From Coprinus comatus (taxonomy: Eukaryota; Basidiomycota; Agaricomycetes; Agaricales; Agaricaceae), in assembly GCA_034638255.1 (NCBI GenBank), contig JAWPGT010000057.1, forward strand, positions 62,001-126,000: DNA of 64,000 nucleotides, written 5' to 3'. The translations under genes and the position numbers were made by a program. Below, piece after piece: positions 12,439 to 24,200 of this stretch (position 1 is the stretch's first letter; each line of letters begins with the position of its first letter). The notes beneath the pieces were generated by a model. The model saw only the letters and a list, made by a program, of their open reading frames with translations. It made no database searches and was not told the origin of the DNA.

Positions 12439-12786
12439 TGTAAGCGCAGGATCGTAGAGGACGACAAGACGAGCACGATGACGAAGGAATGGAGGGAAAC
12501 CAATAAGAAATGACTGAGATAAAACACAAACACTGCAGACACTTGTATTAGACTAGAGAGATACAATAACTTCTTAACTACTCACCTGCAGACACTTGTA
12601 TTAGACTAGAGAGTCTTCATGTGTCTGCAGGACGCTTCAGTAACGTGTGACGTGACATTGTGATGTCACAGAAAGCGGAAACAATCTACAAGTCCAGAAC
12701 TCCAAAGAGAATATCCAACCACAACTCTTCTAACCTCAACCAACAATAAGTACTGACCTTGGGGACTGTCTAGAGCATTCCTGACA
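12439..12786 (-). repeat. Copia element 2, 3' LTR (348 bp)
   Basis: Identical to the copy at 16686-17033 except for one G/A difference at a CpG. It contains a 28 bp direct repeat (12533-12560 and 12586-12613) and a 25 bp near-perfect palindrome (12646-12670) made of TGACGT/TGATGTCA half-sites. Confidence 0.95.
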
Positions 12787-12875
12787 TACCCCCCTGATCT
12801 AGCCAGTCCAGACAAAGGAAGGAAATAAATGGAAAAGAAAAGAGTGAAGTGATAAAAGAAAAGGAAGAGAAGGAA

Positions 12876-15800
12876 TTATGATGAAAGTCCAAGAAGAGGA
12901 ACAAAGTGAGAGACTGCCTTTGGTTCAACAGCCTTGGTGAAGATGTCAGCCAGTTGTTCAGAGGTAGGAACAAAGAGAGGGGAAATGACTTTGTTTTGAA
13001 CAGCATCACGGAGCCAGAAATAACACAAATCCAATTGCTTCATACGACCATGGTGTTCAGGATTCTTAGCAACAGTAATAGCGGATTGGTTGTCGATGTT
13101 TAATGGAGGGGAAAGTGAAGGAATAACCGAACTCGGATAGAATGTTGCGCATCCACATTATCTCCTTTCCGCCTTCAACAGCCGCAACGTACTCAGCTTC
13201 AGTGGAGGAGAGAGTGACTAAACTCTGACGTTTTGAAGACCAACCAACAGCCACACCACATACCAAAGTCACATAACCACCCGTAGCCCTTCCAGTCTCT
13301 TGACACGAACCATGAGAAGCATCAGAATATGTGATGAAGAGATCCTCGGTAGCCATGTCACCTTTGTAGACCAGCTTATAGTCCATTGTACCCTTGAGAT
13401 AGCGGAAGAGATGTTTGACAGCAGCCCAATGTTGAGGACCAGGATTGTGATTGAATCTTCCAAGGTAAGAAACAGCGAAGGCAATGTCAGGACAAGTCAT
13501 GGTGGCCAGATATTGAAGAGCGCCAACAGCGCTGAGGTAGGGAACATCTTTCATGAGGAGTTTGTCATCTTCAGTGACAGTGATAGTGGAGAGATTGAGT
13601 CCAGGAGAGTGAGAGGAGTCTTCACGGGTCGACAGTCAGACATCTGGAAGCGTTCGAGGAGTTCCTTGACATATTTCTCTTGTGAAAGCGAAATGGAGCG
13701 ATGAGAGGGGTCTTGATCAACCTTAACAGCCAATAACCAGGAGGTAGAGCCGAGATCTCGAAGTTTGAAGTGAGTAGAGAGCTCTTTGATTGTATCATCC
13801 ATGGCCTTGTCATCCTTCGAAGCGAGAGTAATATTGTCGATGAAAATGGGAACAATAACCTTGACTGGACCTTTAGAGTAGATGTAGATAGAGCTGTCAG
13901 ATTGGAGTCGAATGTAACCAAGTGAAATGAAGACTGAGTGAAGTTTCTTGTTCCATTGTCGAGCTGCTTGTTTGAGTCCGTAAAGCGATTTTCGAAGCCT
14001 AAAAACCATGTTTGAGTCACCAAAATGATAACCTTCAGGTTGACGCATATAGATCTCTTCTTCCAGGTCACCATAAGTAAAGGCAGAGGAGATGTCGATA
14101 GAGCGTAACTTGTAACCTTCTTTGGCGGCAAGGGCGACAATGAGGCGGAGGGAAGCGGGACGGAATGTTGGAGCAAAGACTTCAGTATAATCATATCCAG
14201 GACATTGAGCGTAACCTTTAGCAACAAGACGAGCTTTATACCGTTCGATGGAACCATCAGGATTGTCCTTAATCTTGTAAACCCAACCAGACTTGATAGC
14301 TTTCTCACCACGGGGTAAAGGAATAAGTTCCCAAGTACCATTCGCCTCGAGTGTAGAGTACTCCTTGTCCATCGCCTCTTTCCACAAATGTGAATCAGGG
14401 GAATTCATCGCAGCTTTGAATGATCCTGGATGACCAGATGACACATTACCAGCAAACTCAACTTCCTTAAAACCATTCTTCTCATCAGATACCGAAAACG
14501 CGAAATCTTCGTCACTATCCTCAGCTTCAGAGTCAAAATAGAGCTTTTGTTGTCGGAGATTCTCTCGAACTTTCCAAGAAGGTTGTCGAATTCGAGAGCC
14601 TCATCTACGGGATGGTGGTTGAGCAGAAGGTGGTTGACGATGAGGAGGAGTAGAAGGAGGAGGAGGAGGTGTAGCTAGTTGAATGCGAGGTGTTGGAGGT
14701 GGAGAGAGTTTTGGTGAGTGAGGTGGGGATGGTGAAGGTGAAGGTGAAGGTGGGACAGGAGCCGGAAGATGAATAGGAGCAGCAGGAACTAGAGGTGGAA
14801 ATGAAGTGGAATGCTCTACAATACCCCCCTCATCTTCGGGAAGTGGAACACCTGAGATCGTTGGCAAAGTTGGAGTAGATGATGAAGAGGAAGATGGTAT
14901 AGAGGATAGAGAGAAGTCAGGAACATTGTTTGTCTTCCCTTTTGAAAGACCCGGAAAGTAGCATTCGTCAAAATGAGCGGTTTCAGAGATGATCACCTTT
15001 CGAGTTGTTGGATTATAAAACTTCCAACCTTTGTAACCAGGTTCGTAACCCAAGAAAATACACTTCTCCATATGAGGTTCAAGAGATGTACGCTTATCCT
15101 TTTGTATGAAAACGTAGGCAGTACATCCCCAGACTCGAAGGTGAGAGACATCAGGTTTACGCTTGTAGAAGGCCTCAAATGGTGTGGTGTGAGGAAGTGG
15201 GGAAGTAGGAAGGTGATTCCAGACATGAACCATAGAGGCAATACATTCACCCCAGAAAGAAGGAGGAAGACCAGATTCCGAGAGCATGGTGGTGATACGT
15301 TCACCCATTGTTCGATTTGCACGTTCAGCGAGACCATTTTGCTGAGGACGATTACGGGTAGAGTGCCTACGTTCAATACCACACCCCATAGTGAAGGAGC
15401 AAAAGGCATTGGACATGTATTCACCTCCCTTATCATCTTGAAGCGCCTTGATCTTCATCCCGAGTTGGTTCTCTACCCATGCTTTGTAGCGTTTGAATGC
15501 TTCGAAAGCTTCAGACTTGGCCTTGAGTAATATAACAGACCAAAATCGAGTAGCATCATCAATGAAGGTAATCCAATATTTGTAACCTTGAGCAGTAGGT
15601 GTAGGAAGAGGACCATGGAGATCAGAATGAATGAGTTTGAGTGGAGATTGAGTATGGTGGGTGGAGGGAGGGAATGAAGTCGAGTGCATCTTTCCAGCAA
15701 GGCAAGGTTCACAAATTGGGTCAGGGAGTGAATCAGAATCAAGAGAAATACCAGTAACCAGGTCTTGAGCAATCATCTTCTTCACATCTGAGTAATTGTG

Positions 15801-16583
15801 GTGAATGAAACGTCTGTGCCAGAGGGAGAGGTCAAGAGGGAGTGTAGAGGTGGAAAAAGCGACCTCAGAGGCAATAACTGAGCCATTGAGGTAAGCACAG
15901 TTGTCAGAGTCAATGGTGGCAGTAAAGAGAGTAGATCTGGACTTCCTGAAGGTGATGGAATGGGAAGAGATGTTGATATTGAAGCCTTTATGTCGGGTAA
16001 GATGTAGGCAAGATAGGAGGTTGTTCCCTAGGTCAGGAACGTGTAAAACCCTCGAAAATTCAACCGGTCTAGCCTTCTTTCCTTTCAGAATAGGCTCAAA
16101 CACCACAGAACCTATGCCAGCTGAGTAAACCACAGAATGATCAGCCAAGCGAATGGGAATGCGAGAGGGGGTGTAGTTCCTGAACCAGTGATGGTGGGGA
16201 GACATGTGAGATGTAGCACCGGTGTCACAAAGCCATTGGAAACTTGCATGAGGTTGGAGAGGGCTGGAGGAAGGAAGGGTAGCTGTTGCATTGCCAGCAA
16301 ACTCGGTAATGAAGGAGTTCGTCTCGTCGCACCAAATTTTGGGTGTCGTTTGCGAAATATGAGATAAACGTGTATGACGAGTTTGACGTGATTCGGACGG
16401 TCGGTTGGCGAGATATTGAGCTTTTGCCTTTGCCTTCTCAAAACTAAAGCATGAAACCTGAGAGTGGCCTGTAACTCCGCAAAAATCGCATTTTGTGGTT
16501 GGAAAAGCGGCCTGAGGTAGAGCTGAAGGTTTAGGAGGAAGGGAGGGATGTCCAGAGGATGAGTGACGCATTTTGAAAGCCAT
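12876..16583 (-). pseudogene. Copia element 2 Pol with residual Gag zinc knuckle; one stop and two frameshifts
   Basis: The frame starts at ATG 16583, only about 100 nt from the 5' LTR, so the Gag capsid region is missing. It then shows a CCHC knuckle (CDFCGVTGHSQVSC), protease WLCDTGATSH, GAG-pre-integrase WHRRFIHH...CEPCLAGKMH, integrase HSDLHG, QDDKGGEY and GLAERANR, a Ser/Pro-rich spacer, reverse transcriptase (SLYGLKQAARQW, FIDNITL in place of the usual YVDDML) and RNase H (YSDASHGS, STEAEYVA). TGA at 14601-14603 interrupts the frame and fits CGA to TGA. A frameshift lies near 13605-13620, and a second in a C-run near 13110; the coding sense then resumes to a TAA at 12876-12878. The degenerate IDNI motif suggests weak or lost polymerase activity. 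Confidence 0.9.
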
Positions 16584-16671
16584 AAAGTCGTTGTAAAATA
16601 GTAGAAAGAGTGTTGAGCAGTAGAGAGTGGAATATGTGAATAAATAACGTGTTTCTTGAAGTCCTAAAGCA

Positions 16672-16685
16672 CGGGGCCCATAACC
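16672..16685 (-). promoter_or_regulatory. Primer-binding site of copia element 2
   Basis: On the minus strand GGTTATGGGCCCCG directly abuts the 5' LTR. It is the same 14-mer as in element 1 and complementary to the initiator Met tRNA anticodon arm. Confidence 0.75.
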
Positions 16686-17033
16686 TGTAAGCGCAGGATC
16701 GTAGAGGACGACGAGACGAGCACGATGACGAAGGAATGGAGGGAAACCAATAAGAAATGACTGAGATAAAACACAAACACTGCAGACACTTGTATTAGAC
16801 TAGAGAGATACAATAACTTCTTAACTACTCACCTGCAGACACTTGTATTAGACTAGAGAGTCTTCATGTGTCTGCAGGACGCTTCAGTAACGTGTGACGT
16901 GACATTGTGATGTCACAGAAAGCGGAAACAATCTACAAGTCCAGAACTCCAAAGAGAATATCCAACCACAACTCTTCTAACCTCAACCAACAATAAGTAC
17001 TGACCTTGGGGACTGTCTAGAGCATTCCTGACA
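16686..17033 (-). repeat. Copia element 2, 5' LTR (348 bp)
   Basis: In the minus-strand sense it begins TGTCAGGA and ends GCTTACA, next to the primer-binding site. The palindrome copy lies at 16893-16917. Confidence 0.95.
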
Positions 17034-17194
17034 CATGTGACTCAAATATGTTCTCGCACGGACCATTGCATTAACGTATATAAACCTTGTAGTAGTTGCA
17101 TTATATACTTAAGTTCTTTTCTACCTCAACAACCACCCTCAGTAAGTCTAAGTCGTACCTACCTTAGCATACATGCTACGCTCTTGTTTTAACA
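17034..17194 (+). repeat. Copia element 1, 3' LTR, right fragment
   Basis: Starts with the duplicated CATGT, then matches the remaining 156 bases of the 5' LTR with two C/T differences (17059 and 17075, both CpG here). It is followed by the target duplication CTATC. Confidence 0.95.
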
Positions 17195-17395
17195 CTATCC
17201 TAATCCTTTCAATCAGTAACAGTTTTGAGCAACAGTTTCAGGTGAGATAATAAGAGGGATGTATATTTGATTGGGAACTCGATCCTGACGAGCTTCAACT
17301 GAACTCATTTAACTCCATTTCCACTTTGCACAAAAGTGAAAGCTCGTCTATACCCACAACGAGAAACACTGAGTATGAACACACCCGGAACATGC

Positions 17396-17724
17396 TGTCA
17401 GGATTGCTCTAGACAGTCCCTAAGGTCAGCACTTCTGTGAGTTGTGGTTGGACATTATCTGTTGATTGGGACTTGTACATGATTTGCGATCTTTGTGACA
17501 TCACAGTGTCACGTCACACATAGCTGAAGCGTCCTGCAGACACATGAAGACTCTCTAGTCTAATACAAGTGTCTGCAGGTGAGTAATAATAATGTTATCC
17601 TATAGTCTAGTCTAATACAAGTGTCTGCAGTACTTGCTTAATATCTCACTCATTTCTTGACTGATTCCTTTCATTCCTTCGTCGTCGCGTCCGTCTCGTC
17701 GTCCTCTACGTTCCTGCGCTTACA
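17396..17724 (+). repeat. Solo LTR of the element-2 family
   Basis: A 329 bp relative of the 348 bp LTR in sense (plus) orientation, with TGTCAGGA...GCTTACA ends. It is flanked by CATGC on both sides (17391-17395 and 17725-17729), so it is a genuine solo LTR left by LTR-LTR recombination. It is clearly more diverged than the nested copy but keeps the duplicated CTGCAGACACTTGTATTAG-like block (in reverse complement) and the palindrome at 17494-17518. Confidence 0.92.
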
Positions 17725-17841
17725 CATGCACTGGACAGGCTTATGAATGGAGGATTACGTTTAAGTTATTAACACTTGTACGCAAGTGGGAGTGGGATTT
17801 CTGAGGGAACTAATGATCGAGTGACCCTCAGCCTTTTAATC

Positions 17842-17859
17842 CCCAGTGAAAACATGATC
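17842..17859 (+). repeat. Left terminal inverted repeat of the DNA transposon
   Basis: CCCAGTGAAAACATGATC, preceded by TTTAATC. It pairs with 25449-25466 with one A/G difference. Confidence 0.85.
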
Positions 17860-18323
17860 TGGATACATTGAGTAAATTGAACAAATCTATTTGTTTCAAT
17901 TTTGTTCTGCTATATCCATCGTTTTGCACCCGAAAAATATAATAATATCTTTCTATATTGAAATTTTGTCTGGTGAAATCGAAATGTTCAATTAAAATAT
18001 GACGTAGTACATGCAGTCATACTCTAGTGATATATTGTACAAAATCTGGCTGCTTCTGGTAAAATTGGTCATAATCTGACCTTTCAATACGTTTGCAAGG
18101 TTAGTCTCTGTAAAAATTTTAAATCAAGAAAATACTGCAAGTAAGTTATACACACCATTGGGAATTGGGATTGTGAGACAGTCAGGCTGAGATGAGGAGT
18201 GCGTGTTGATTCAAATTTCAGAGAGGTTGACAAGAAATGGTTGAATGAGTGATGATGTGAATAACGGTGTTTCCTTTTGTTTTTGTTTGAGAACAAAAAA
18301 AGAATAGATCATTAACAAATGAC

Positions 18324-21155
18324 TTACAGTTTTTTTTTCGATTTTCGAGGAGCGCGGGTGGTAGGCCTCTGTAATATTGTAGGGTTTCACAACATTTAGT
18401 ATACTGTATATCCATTATTCAATAACACTTCAAAGTTTACCTTGTTCTGATCACTAGCTGCCTTGAGTTCTTCAGAACGTGCAAAGTACTCCTATAATAA
18501 CAAGAATCAAGATTTTATTCAGTATATCAATAGTATGCACAAGATGATTATAGACCAAAGTAACACACCTTTTTTTTATTGATATCCATGTGACGATAAA
18601 ATTTGACGAAGTCCGAGTTTTTATTGTGAGTTTTTTCGTTAGCATTTGCATTAGTGGCATGCCAGTCTATGCCTGCAAGGCTTCTGGAGTTGAATAGAGA
18701 AGTTATGTTGTTTGTATAGCATGGGAGGGTGTTGATTGTACTTACTCAGGGTCAGTTTTCGTAGGTCTTGGTTTGTATACACGTGTTTGCATCAGTTGGT
18801 GAGTCGTTCCAACCCAGTCACTCGCATTGTAGCCTGCTGGTATCTGCAACATTGTGTTATTATTGTCTACAAGAGCAGGGTCGATTGGGATGTCCTGTTG
18901 GGCAGACAAGTTCGACTTCACTAGTGTGAGAGCTTGGGACATATTCTTCTCTACATGAGCATGTTCGACATCTTGAGTTAGGCAGGGTGATTGGGTTGGC
19001 TGGATAATTGCTTGAGGGAATGAGCGTACATGGAGGACTTGGGGTACTGCTAGAGTATGGGATATAGTGGTGGATGGAGCTGGTATAGTGTTGGTAATTA
19101 AGGACAGGTGATGAGCTTCGTTGGTTAATGGGATCTGATTTGGATGAGTTGGATGATTCGGAGTAGTAGTAGGTTGGATGTTCATTGAGGTAGATGACAT
19201 CTGTCCAGTCATATCCTTCTTGTTGAATAGAGCAGTTGTGTTCCCAGAATTTGATAGCAATGGGGGATGGGTTTGTGTCGGTGTTGGGGTTGACTGGCTT
19301 ATCAGACTCATCAGATTTGGATCCATGCTGTTTGATGGGTTGAGTGCTACTGGAGTCACTATAGGATTCCAATGGGGGGCTGGTACTGTCTGGATAGTGG
19401 ATGCGGAATGGGATGTGTACTGGATGCTTTTTTCGAGGGTGCTTTCTTGATATACTGGTGCATTGGTATAAGTTTTTGTTGTTGTTGTTGTTGGTGGTGG
19501 CGGAGGAGGAGGAGGAGGGGGGTTGACTGACTCGTTTGTAGTAGATAAGGTAGCCTCTAATCCAACAGTAGTGGATGAGAGTGATGTATCAACATTCATA
19601 TCATGAATATCTGTAGTCTAAAAATTATCAGAAATAAATAAATAAATAATAAATCATAAGAGCATACTATCTGAGCGTGAGTTTCAGTCAATGTTTTGGA
19701 GGGCTTTGGAATTGTTGCAGTGAACGCTGATGCATATATTGGGACAGTAACCTGTTTTTTGATTATTACTAGAAATATTGATTGATTTAAATAAATAAAA
19801 ATACCTTTGAGTTCGACTCTACCTGCTGATTAGGAGTAGTATACATATTGGTAATAGTCGAGGATCTTGGAGTGGGAATTGGTAGTATTGGGGACATTGA
19901 GTTGAGTAGATTTTTTGAGTTCAATGATGGAGTTTGATATGCAAAAGTGTCTTTACAGTTGTGAGCTCCATTCTTCTTGATATACCCCTTTCTCCAGTAA
20001 GGGTAAGTCTTGCTTGCAAGCATATCCGCCTTCCATGAGAACTCGCATAGAGAAAGCTGAGGATAAGCAAGTACAATCTTGATCCGATAATGGTTGAGAA
20101 AATCACGAGTATTGTTTTTATACTTCCAGTTGAATTTCATAACATCAGCAAGAGAGCTCCAGATGTCACGCGCATAGTCTCGCATGCTCTCAATTGTTGT
20201 ACTGTCAAGTATGTTTCCTTCAATATCATGAATAAAATCACCATTTGCAGGTTTTTTCCCTCCTGGACCAGATGAACGCCAGTGCTTTTTGCTCCAAAAG
20301 ACAGAGGGGGAGAGATGATGAGGTTGAGATTGTTTTAGACCCTCATTAACAGCACGATAAAGAACAAAGCCATTCTCAAGGGTATGTTCATTGTAGGATG
20401 GGAGAGGATAATCATTGGGATTGATATTGCTGTGATATTGATGACTTGAACTTGACATATATTTGTTACGCAATCGTGATGATGATGTACTTGAGCTATT
20501 GGTTGGTGGGTACTTCATCCTATAGTAATAAATGACTATGAGAAAAAAAAATTAACGAATATACCCAGAAATACTTACGACGAACCACCACCCTCATAGA
20601 ACATGTCTTTGAGAATCTTAGTCTCACTTGTAAGCCCTTGAATTCTCTCTTTCAAATACTCTAACTCTTCTTGTTGTTCAAGATATGCCACATTTCCAAG
20701 GAATGTGAGAACCTCATGTGTAGCTTGTTGAATTGCAACACGTGTCTCACTATTGTATTCGCTAACCTAAACTACTTCAGCAAAGTATAAGACTTGCTAT
20801 CAACAGAATTACATACCTGGTCATAGACAGACAATCCCTTTTGTGCAAAAGACTCTTTACGAGCATGTCGATGGGATATATTTGGATGGTTTCTTGGGCT
20901 ACAACTACAGCTTGATGGTTTGTGGATAGTATAATCAAATTGGCGTTCCTGAGACCGGCCTCTAATGGTACTTGCTAATAAACCACCACGCGGTACACAA
21001 CGATAGGGTGTTGGAGAACGAAGTTGTGGGGATCCATGAAAGGAAGATGCGTGGGAATCTGAGTCCAAGTCTGTGCTAGAAATTGATGGACTCCGAGCTT
21101 TACGTTTTCCCTTCTTGTTGGTATTGTGGATGTTGTTAAAGTAGTTGTCGGACAT
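18324..21155 (-). CDS. Transposon accessory protein, 802 aa, 8 exons, unknown function
   Basis: Exons on the minus strand: 20817-21155, 20579-20766, 19805-20519, 19668-19751, 18746-19617, 18569-18683, 18441-18491, 18324-18368. They total 2409 nt with no stop until TAA. The order is a basic Ser-rich N-terminus (KKGKRKARSPS), a segment with a likely coiled coil (LEQQEELEYLKERIQGL), a folded-looking Trp/Tyr-rich domain containing DYARDIWSSLADVMKFNW and FSWKADMLASKTYP, a low-complexity region with a run of prolines near 19500, and a basic tail (RPTTRAPRKSKKKL) that could be a nuclear signal or DNA contact. Such proteins occur beside Tnp2 transposases in mushroom genomes as I recall, but I know no function. 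Its position inside the inverted termini and downstream of the transposase suggests a helper in transposition. A host gene captured by the element is the alternative. Confidence 0.6.
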
Positions 21156-21171
21156 GGTAGAGGGGGGAGAA

Positions 21172-21175
<4 letters not shown>

Positions 21176-21209
<34 letters not shown>
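21176..21209 (+). repeat. (GA)n microsatellite
   Basis: An almost pure GA run just upstream (minus-strand sense) of the accessory gene start. On that strand it is a CT-rich leader, a common core-promoter feature in fungal genes. Confidence 0.8.
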
Positions 21210-21211
<2 letters not shown>

Positions 21212-21258
21212 CAATAAAAAATTATTATCTGTGAAATTGTAAGTGAACAAGCTGTCCA

Positions 21259-24200
21259 TCAATAAACCAAAAAGGGAAATAGTACATACATATCTAAGAG
21301 ATCCTCTTCTGAAATTCCCTCTACAATTCCTAATGTTATATCTTCTAATACAAAATAACAGTCAGGATATTTTTTATAGGGGAGAAATGCTACTACTGAT
21401 TCAATATTTGTTACATCAATCACTTCGACTTGATCATATTGTTTGTGACTGAGTAACCAAACCGTATTTAGGGTTCTTGAGAGTGTTTCAAATGATACCA
21501 CACTAGCAAGTGATATCATTGCATATGCACCTGGTGTTTCATGGATAGAGAAAAAGTAGAGAATCTCTCCAAATAATGGGGTTTGATGCTCTGGTTCACA
21601 TAATTTAAGCTTTTAAAAGCATTCAATTAATCATAGAATATATGATACGAATACTTGAGTACATACCTTAACCATATGATTTCTCCTTCCATCTGGCCGG
21701 GTATCTTCTTTCCAAGCTGTACGAGCTACATGCGTACTTGGTAATTGTAAGCGTGCATGGCGAGTGATGGATAAGGATAGTAAATCAATATGACTTGTAG
21801 AAAAATATTTTTGTAATGCATCTTGCTCCAACGTAGTTCTTTGAAAGGAAGATTGATCATGAGGATGTAGAAAAGCGTAACCTTGTGAGAGGGGAATTGC
21901 CAGATTAGATTGTGGTTTGATAGAACGATCAAGTTCAGGGAATTTTGTAATTAATGTATTTACCACACAACGTTCCACCCCAATTTTTGCAAGGTTACTA
22001 TAAGGATTGGAATGTAAACGAATGTCTTGACTGAGATTTCCAATAGTCCGTTCCATGGTCCATTGTGCATAAATACATGGGGGTCCAAGACGGTGGATTT
22101 CAAAGGCCAGATGCCATAGCGCATGGAGACATTGTCGTACAAAATGCATCCGGGTAACTTTTCGTTGTACATAGATATCTTCAAATTCCTCTAGGAATGT
22201 GATGAGATGTTTTTTCACCTCAAGAAGGTGTTCAACACCAATTGTATGTTGGGAAACTAGACGTACGGCCCGAACTAAGCGATGGAAATTTAAAAGATAG
22301 TGGGAGGGTAGAATGTCGATGAGTAAAGCAGGAAGATAGCCATAGATATAAACCATAAATTCTACAGCTTTGTATCCACTGTTGATCTTCTCAGCAGGAT
22401 TTCTTGGAGGACGGTCATAATATGATGGTAGGTATTTTGAGAGTTGCACAACTTCAATTCCATGTTGTTTCCATGTATCTCCTTGTAAAACAGCCCAATC
22501 CCATGTGTCCTTCGAGTCTCCTTGTTTAGTATAGCATTTGAATGTACCCATCCAGAGATGAATAATAATATCAGGGATGTTCAATGCAAGGAGATGCATT
22601 GTATCTAAGGGAAATGAACCAGGTATTCCAAACGGCGAATGAAGTCCACTGAATAAACTAGGCTTTGAGATTCCAGTTCGTTTACGTACTGCCTCAAAGT
22701 CATGAACAGAACGTTGGACTTCAGCAAGTCGTTGTTGATATTTTTCAAGTAATGGATAAGGATAAGCAGTTGAGAGATTAATATCGCCAAGATTTGCAAT
22801 ATCTTGTAAAGAATGGTAGTTATGAGGTCGTCGAAGAACAGGATAGTAGTGTGATGCTCCAGGTCTATGGCGTGAGGGTACTTCACAATATAGTCGACAA
22901 CCACGTGCACCACTATGTCCAACCAGACCAGAGAGATACACCATACCTGGTGCATCAGCTGTCCCAAAAGCAACAATAGGACGCTTTTTTATAACCTCAC
23001 CAGATAATGCATCCCAAACAGAAAGCCCTTCACGTTGGAGTGCTGCGATATGATGAAATCCAGGAAAAAGGAAGGAGTCGAGTGTTTTAGGCTTTTTGGG
23101 ACCAGGGATAAATCCTCCAGGTAGAACATGAGTTTTTTTGTAACGGTGATCAGGTGAAAGCTCCATAATAACCCAGATATACATCCAGCAATCAGAGGGC
23201 CGATGTTCATAGAGTTGCGCACCATCAACAGATAACATTAAAAGAATATCGCTTGAAGTAATTGATCCTTCATGAATACTCCTAAGATAACTGGAACCAT
23301 AGGTGTAGTCAGCATAGATCAGAGGATCGGGAGGGTGTAAGGGATCGCGCGTAAATTTGTTTTTTATTTCTTCTGTTTTCTTGCATCGATACTGCATTTT
23401 TTGAGCACCTTCACATGTTGAATAAAGAGCTTGAAGTTGTGATCCAATAGGAATAGTAGTAAATGTTTTTATAGGAACCAATTCTCCATTTTTACTACGT
23501 TGCGGTTTCCATCGAGAAGCTCCACAATCAGGACAACTATCGAGAGAGCTATATGGGCCTGTAAATGCAGTACAAGCTTCCGGACACATATCATGTACCA
23601 GAGTTGTAACACCTGCAAGTTCAGCAGCCTTTTTCTCAATCTCGTAGTGTGAAAGAAATTTGAGGTCAGGACGGAGTTCCCGAGATGTTTCGATAATATG
23701 TGTATATGTATGGTTTGATGCGCCAATAGTGTCAATGTAATATTTTAGAGATGATTTAAAACCAAAATCTTCCTCGATAGTCGATGGTTCGGTTAAAGGA
23801 TTACAAAGCTTCCGTATTTCCCGAGCAGACATGTGAGATTCTTCCAATGTAGCGTTCGACAGAGCATCAATATACTGTTGGGCTAGGAGCTGTTCTGCAC
23901 GGGTAATATGAATATGTGCTTCAGGAGGTTCTCCACTCTCATCCTCTTCGTTCCCTTGATTTCCTTCTAGTGGTATTGCAGTATCTTGGATTGGGAAATT
24001 TTCAATAGAAGTAGTGACCTCTGATGGGGGATGTATAGTTGCATCTACACCTAGTGCTTCATCAGGTGCAGGATTGGGAGCAATTAGGATGTGGGTAGGA
24101 GAATTGTCGAAAATAATTGGCATGGCGTGTTGGAGAATACCAGATGATGGAAGATGGGTGAGAGAGTGAGTCAGAGCCCTGTCCCGAACATCTTGAGCAT

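Larger units (their letters stand above)
12439..17033 (-). mobile_element. Copia element 2, nested inside the 3' LTR of element 1, reverse orientation
   Basis: A 4595 bp element with two 348 bp LTRs and TG..CA ends, flanked by CATGT (12434-12438 and 17034-17038). The host LTR sequence continues exactly across the insertion. Internal sequence is only 3899 bp and lacks most of gag. The primer-binding site is 16672-16685 (minus strand) and a purine tract AGGGGGGTA abuts the 3' LTR. The LTRs differ at a single base (12466 A, 16713 G), so insertion was recent. Confidence 0.95.
6322..17194 (+). mobile_element. Copia element 1 (LTR retrotransposon), interrupted by a nested element
   Basis: LTR to LTR, TG...CA ends, flanked by the 5 bp target duplication CTATC (6317-6321 and 17195-17199). 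Without the nested insertion it is 6273 bp. The 5' LTR is 6322-6539. The 3' LTR is split into 12377-12438 and 17034-17194. The primer-binding site directly follows the 5' LTR and a purine tract CAGGGGAG directly precedes the 3' LTR. Domain order PR-IN-RT-RNaseH gives Ty1/copia (Pseudoviridae-type) order. Coding capacity is broken by three in-frame TGA codons. Confidence 0.95.

Noticed and set aside
14973..15530. Long plus-strand open frame opposite the element-2 integrase
   Set aside because: It is the antisense shadow of the pol frame, which has clear motifs.
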